NCBI GenBank assembly: GCA_002408385.1 | Contig: DHSB01000176.1 | Span: 1-35,808 of the forward strand | Length of the DNA stretch: 35,808 bases | Direction of reading: 5' to 3' | DNA from: Myxococcales bacterium UBA5297 | GTDB taxonomy: Bacteria; Myxococcota; Myxococcia; Myxococcales; UBA5297 | In this document: positions 34,005-35,808 of the stretch, one piece after another | Layout: each line of letters starts with the position of its first letter | Numbering within the stretch: the stretch's first letter is position 1 | Notes under the pieces: generated by a model | Seen by the model: the letters and a program-made list of their open reading frames with translations, nothing else | Told to the model about the DNA's origin: nothing | Databases searched by the model: none | Program-made: the position numbers and the translations under genes

Positions 34005-35297
34005 ATGGAATCGGTCATTCACTTCCCGACCAACCCGCAGGCGCTCTTCGAGCAAGCCGTCGCCGCTCGCCGCAAGAACGACTTCGCCGCCGTCGCCGCG
34101 CTCGAGCGCTTCCTGCCCTCGCCCCTCGCGCCCGACTGGCTGCCGCTCGCCGACGAGATCTCCTTCGCCCTCGGCCACCTGCGCCGCCACCAGCCGGCCA
34201 TCGCCCTGCTGCTGGCCGCCTGGGAGATCCAGCCCACGCAGCGGCGCGCCTCGAGCCTCGCCTACCTGCACTACGACGCGCTCTTCGCCCTCAAGACCGA
34301 TCGCCGTGCCCCGGCTGACGCCCGCGAACGGCTGCGCAACGGCTTTCGCCTCTGGATAGGCCGCGCCCTCGAGCTCAACCCGAGCTCGGTCAAGGACCTC
34401 TACCGGCTCGGCGAGTACGAGGCGCAGCTCGAGTCGATGCACGACAAGCCCGCCCTGCGTGCCTTCCTCGGCGCGGTCGAGGCCTGGCGCGCGCTGCCTG
34501 CCGAGCTGCGCGCCTCGCGCGGCGACCTGCGCAAGTACCTGGTCAAGGCGCTCTACGCCGGCGCCCGCTCGGCGCTGCGGCTCGGCCAGCTTCCCCTGGC
34601 CCGCCGCATGTCCTTCGATGCGATCCGCGAGGACGAGAAGACCGACTTCCTCGAGCCGGTCCACAAGCTGTCGCTCGCCGGCAAGGTCTGCCTGGCCACC
34701 GGCGAGCTCGTCCACGCCGAACGCGCCCTGCGCCTCTCGCTCGACGCCAAGGGCCCGCCTCGCCGCGACTGGATCTTCGGCCTGCTCGCCGAGTGCTGTC
34801 AGCGCCGCGGTGACCATGCGGCCGGCTGCGCTTGGATAGAGGCCCACGTCCCCGCGCCGCGGCGCGCCCCGTTCCTGTGGCGGCTGCTCGGCGATCTCAA
34901 GCGCGCAGCGGGCGACGCGCAGGCCGCCTTCAACTGCTACGAGGCCTCGCTCCAGCGCGACCGGATGGGCCGGCACCTGACCCTGCAGCGCATCGGCGAG
35001 CTCGCCCGCGAGCGCGGGGACCTGAAGCGCGCCGAGCGCGCCTTCGCCGAGGCCGCCGACTTCAAGCGCCGCCACTTCAACTCCGACGACGGGCGCAGCC
35101 TGGGCGAGCTGGCCGAGGTGCTCGAGCTGCGCGGGCGCCCCGAGCGCGCCGCCGAGGCCCGCGACCGTGGCCAACGCGCCGAGCGGGTCGAGGGCCGGGG
35201 CAAGAACTGGAAGCACAACCGCAACCAGCGGCGAAACCGCGCCGCCCGCGAGGCCGCCGCTCGCGCCGAGGCGAAGAAGGCCGGAGGTGAGCGATGA
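34005..35297 (+). CDS. Tetratricopeptide-repeat protein with a basic tail
   Basis: A 430-residue cytoplasmic helical protein. AGGAGG about seven bases upstream supports the ATG. At least five TPR-like helix pairs are visible between about 45 and 380, for example AIALLLAAWEIQP, GRALELNPSSVKDLYRLGEYE, ALRLGQLPLARRMSFDAI, LCLATGELVHAERALRLSL and DLKRAERAFAEAADFKRRH. The last 45 residues are strongly basic and Ala-rich (KNWKHNRNQRRNRAAREAAAR), suitable for nucleic-acid contact. It overlaps the next gene by four bases (ATGA), so it is co-translated with a primase-like protein and probably serves as its partner or scaffold. The repeats themselves do not reveal the ligand. Confidence 0.85.
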   Translation: MESVIHFPTNPQALFEQAVAARRKNDFAAVAALERFLPSPLAPDWLPLADEISFALGHLRRHQPAIALLLAAWEIQPTQRRASSLAYLHYDALFALKTDRRAPADARERLRNGFRLWIGRALELNPSSVKDLYRLGEYEAQLESMHDKPALRAFLGAVEAWRALPAELRASRGDLRKYLVKALYAGARSALRLGQLPLARRMSFDAIREDEKTDFLEPVHKLSLAGKVCLATGELVHAERALRLSLDAKGPPRRDWIFGLLAECCQRRGDHAAGCAWIEAHVPAPRRAPFLWRLLGDLKRAAGDAQAAFNCYEASLQRDRMGRHLTLQRIGELARERGDLKRAERAFAEAADFKRRHFNSDDGRSLGELAEVLELRGRPERAAEARDRGQRAERVEGRGKNWKHNRNQRRNRAAREAAARAEAKKAGGER

Positions 35298-35808
35298 ACC
35301 CCAAGCGCCTGCTCTTCGAGGCCTGGGAGGCGGCGGGCCAGGGCGACTGCGAGCGGATCCTCGGCCTCTTCGCGCAGGTCGATCCCGCCTCGCTCGGCGA
35401 GACCGAGCGGCTGCGCTGGTGCCTGCTGCTCGCCGAGGCCGGCGCCGTCAAGCCGGCCCGCGACCTCGCCTCCACGGTCGCCGACCCCTCGGGCGTCGAG
35501 CTGCTGCGCTCGCTGCTTGGCCCCGAGGCCTTCCCCGAGGAGGGCGACGAGGGAGGGGAAGACCCGGACGGCTTCGACCCCTTCGCCCTCGACCTGCCGC
35601 CGCGCTCGCGGCCGGCCGACGAGCGGCTCGTCGCGCTCTTCCTGCGCTGGTTCGGCGGCCGGCGCGATCTCTACGCGCGCCAGTGGTTCGACGAGCGGCG
35701 TCGGCGCAACGGCTATCGGCCGGTCGAAGCGCCGCTCACCCCCGAGGTCGTGCGCGCGCACCTCGAGGGGCGCATCACCCTCGGCCAGTACCTGCTCTTC
35801 CCCGACGC
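35294..35808 (+). CDS. Archaeo-eukaryotic primase (TOTE/CAPP-type primase-polymerase), 5' part
   Basis: The frame is open for 171 codons to the window edge, so only the N-terminal part is seen. Residues 1-75 are helical, TPR-like; 80-105 are acidic and disordered. From about 110 the sequence follows the start of TOTE-type primases and CRISPR-associated primase-polymerases: LFLRWFGGRRDLYARQW, then GYRPVEAPLTPEVVRAHLEGR, then ITLGQYLLFPD, after which the catalytic DxD would be expected just beyond the edge. Such enzymes prime and extend DNA/RNA and some are linked to CRISPR adaptation, often near cas1 or reverse transcriptase. Its start overlaps the TPR gene by four bases; GGAGG lies eight bases upstream. 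Confidence 0.78.
   Translation, partial: MNPKRLLFEAWEAAGQGDCERILGLFAQVDPASLGETERLRWCLLLAEAGAVKPARDLASTVADPSGVELLRSLLGPEAFPEEGDEGGEDPDGFDPFALDLPPRSRPADERLVALFLRWFGGRRDLYARQWFDERRRRNGYRPVEAPLTPEVVRAHLEGRITLGQYLLFPD

Noticed and set aside
1..35808. tRNA or rRNA genes
   Set aside because: No cloverleaf with a GTTCGAATC-type arm and no rRNA-like stretch was recognised on either strand.

Overview
The window is a high-GC bacterial chromosome segment. Genes on both strands are densely packed, strong GGAGG-type ribosome sites are common, and several neighbours overlap by 1-4 bases. The gene families suggest a deltaproteobacterial or Myxococcota-like lineage: a PilZ domain fused to an Hsp70 ATPase, a DUF4388 protein, an AgmX/PglI-like C-terminal domain, a FecR/CHASE2-cyclase pair, and Uma2 and WYL proteins. 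This is inference from gene content; there is no rRNA or tRNA in the window to confirm it.

Left part (1-24149): ordinary and accessory chromosomal genes. In order they are a secreted multidomain esterase lipoprotein, PilZ-Hsp70, a secreted unknown protein, a lipase, a CoA-binding protein, a hemolysin III family membrane protein, a HAD phosphatase, a DUF4388 protein, a VIT1/CCC1 transporter, a frameshifted Uma2 nuclease, a FecR-like protein coupled to a CHASE2 adenylate cyclase, a frameshifted metallophosphoesterase coupled to an ADP-ribosylglycohydrolase, a DUF1232 protein, a coupled pair of WYL regulators, a small outer-membrane-like protein, a Lys/Ala and glycine-zipper protein, and a thioredoxin with a Lys/Ala repeat tail.

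Centre (24281-33103): a complete type III CRISPR-Cas effector operon of subtype III-D character. It encodes an HD-less Cas10 with an intact GGDD motif, three Cas7 subunits that each keep the backbone-cleaving Asp, Csx10, two small helical proteins (Cas11 candidates), a Csx19-like protein, a 515-residue RAMP with a long helical C-terminal extension, and Cas6. Most genes overlap by 1-8 bases. Expected action: Cas6 processes crRNA, the Cas7 backbone cuts target RNA at several sites, and Cas10 makes cyclic oligoadenylate. No CARF or SAVED effector, no cas1/cas2 and no CRISPR array lie in the window.

Right part (33104-35808): immediately after cas6 comes a receiver-like gene with the DHDL and HSxN signature of the cyclic-phosphate-processing receiver family, interrupted by one in-frame TAA. 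It is followed by a TPR protein with a basic tail, overlapping by 4 bases a gene cut off by the window edge. That gene's visible end matches the start of an archaeo-eukaryotic primase of the TOTE / CRISPR-associated primase-polymerase type. Together these suggest that a CRISPR accessory or adaptation module begins here and continues to the right; this is the part most worth following up.

Two genes carry three apparent single-base losses (two in Uma2, one in the phosphoesterase) and the receiver gene carries a nonsense codon, so either gene decay or consensus errors should be considered.
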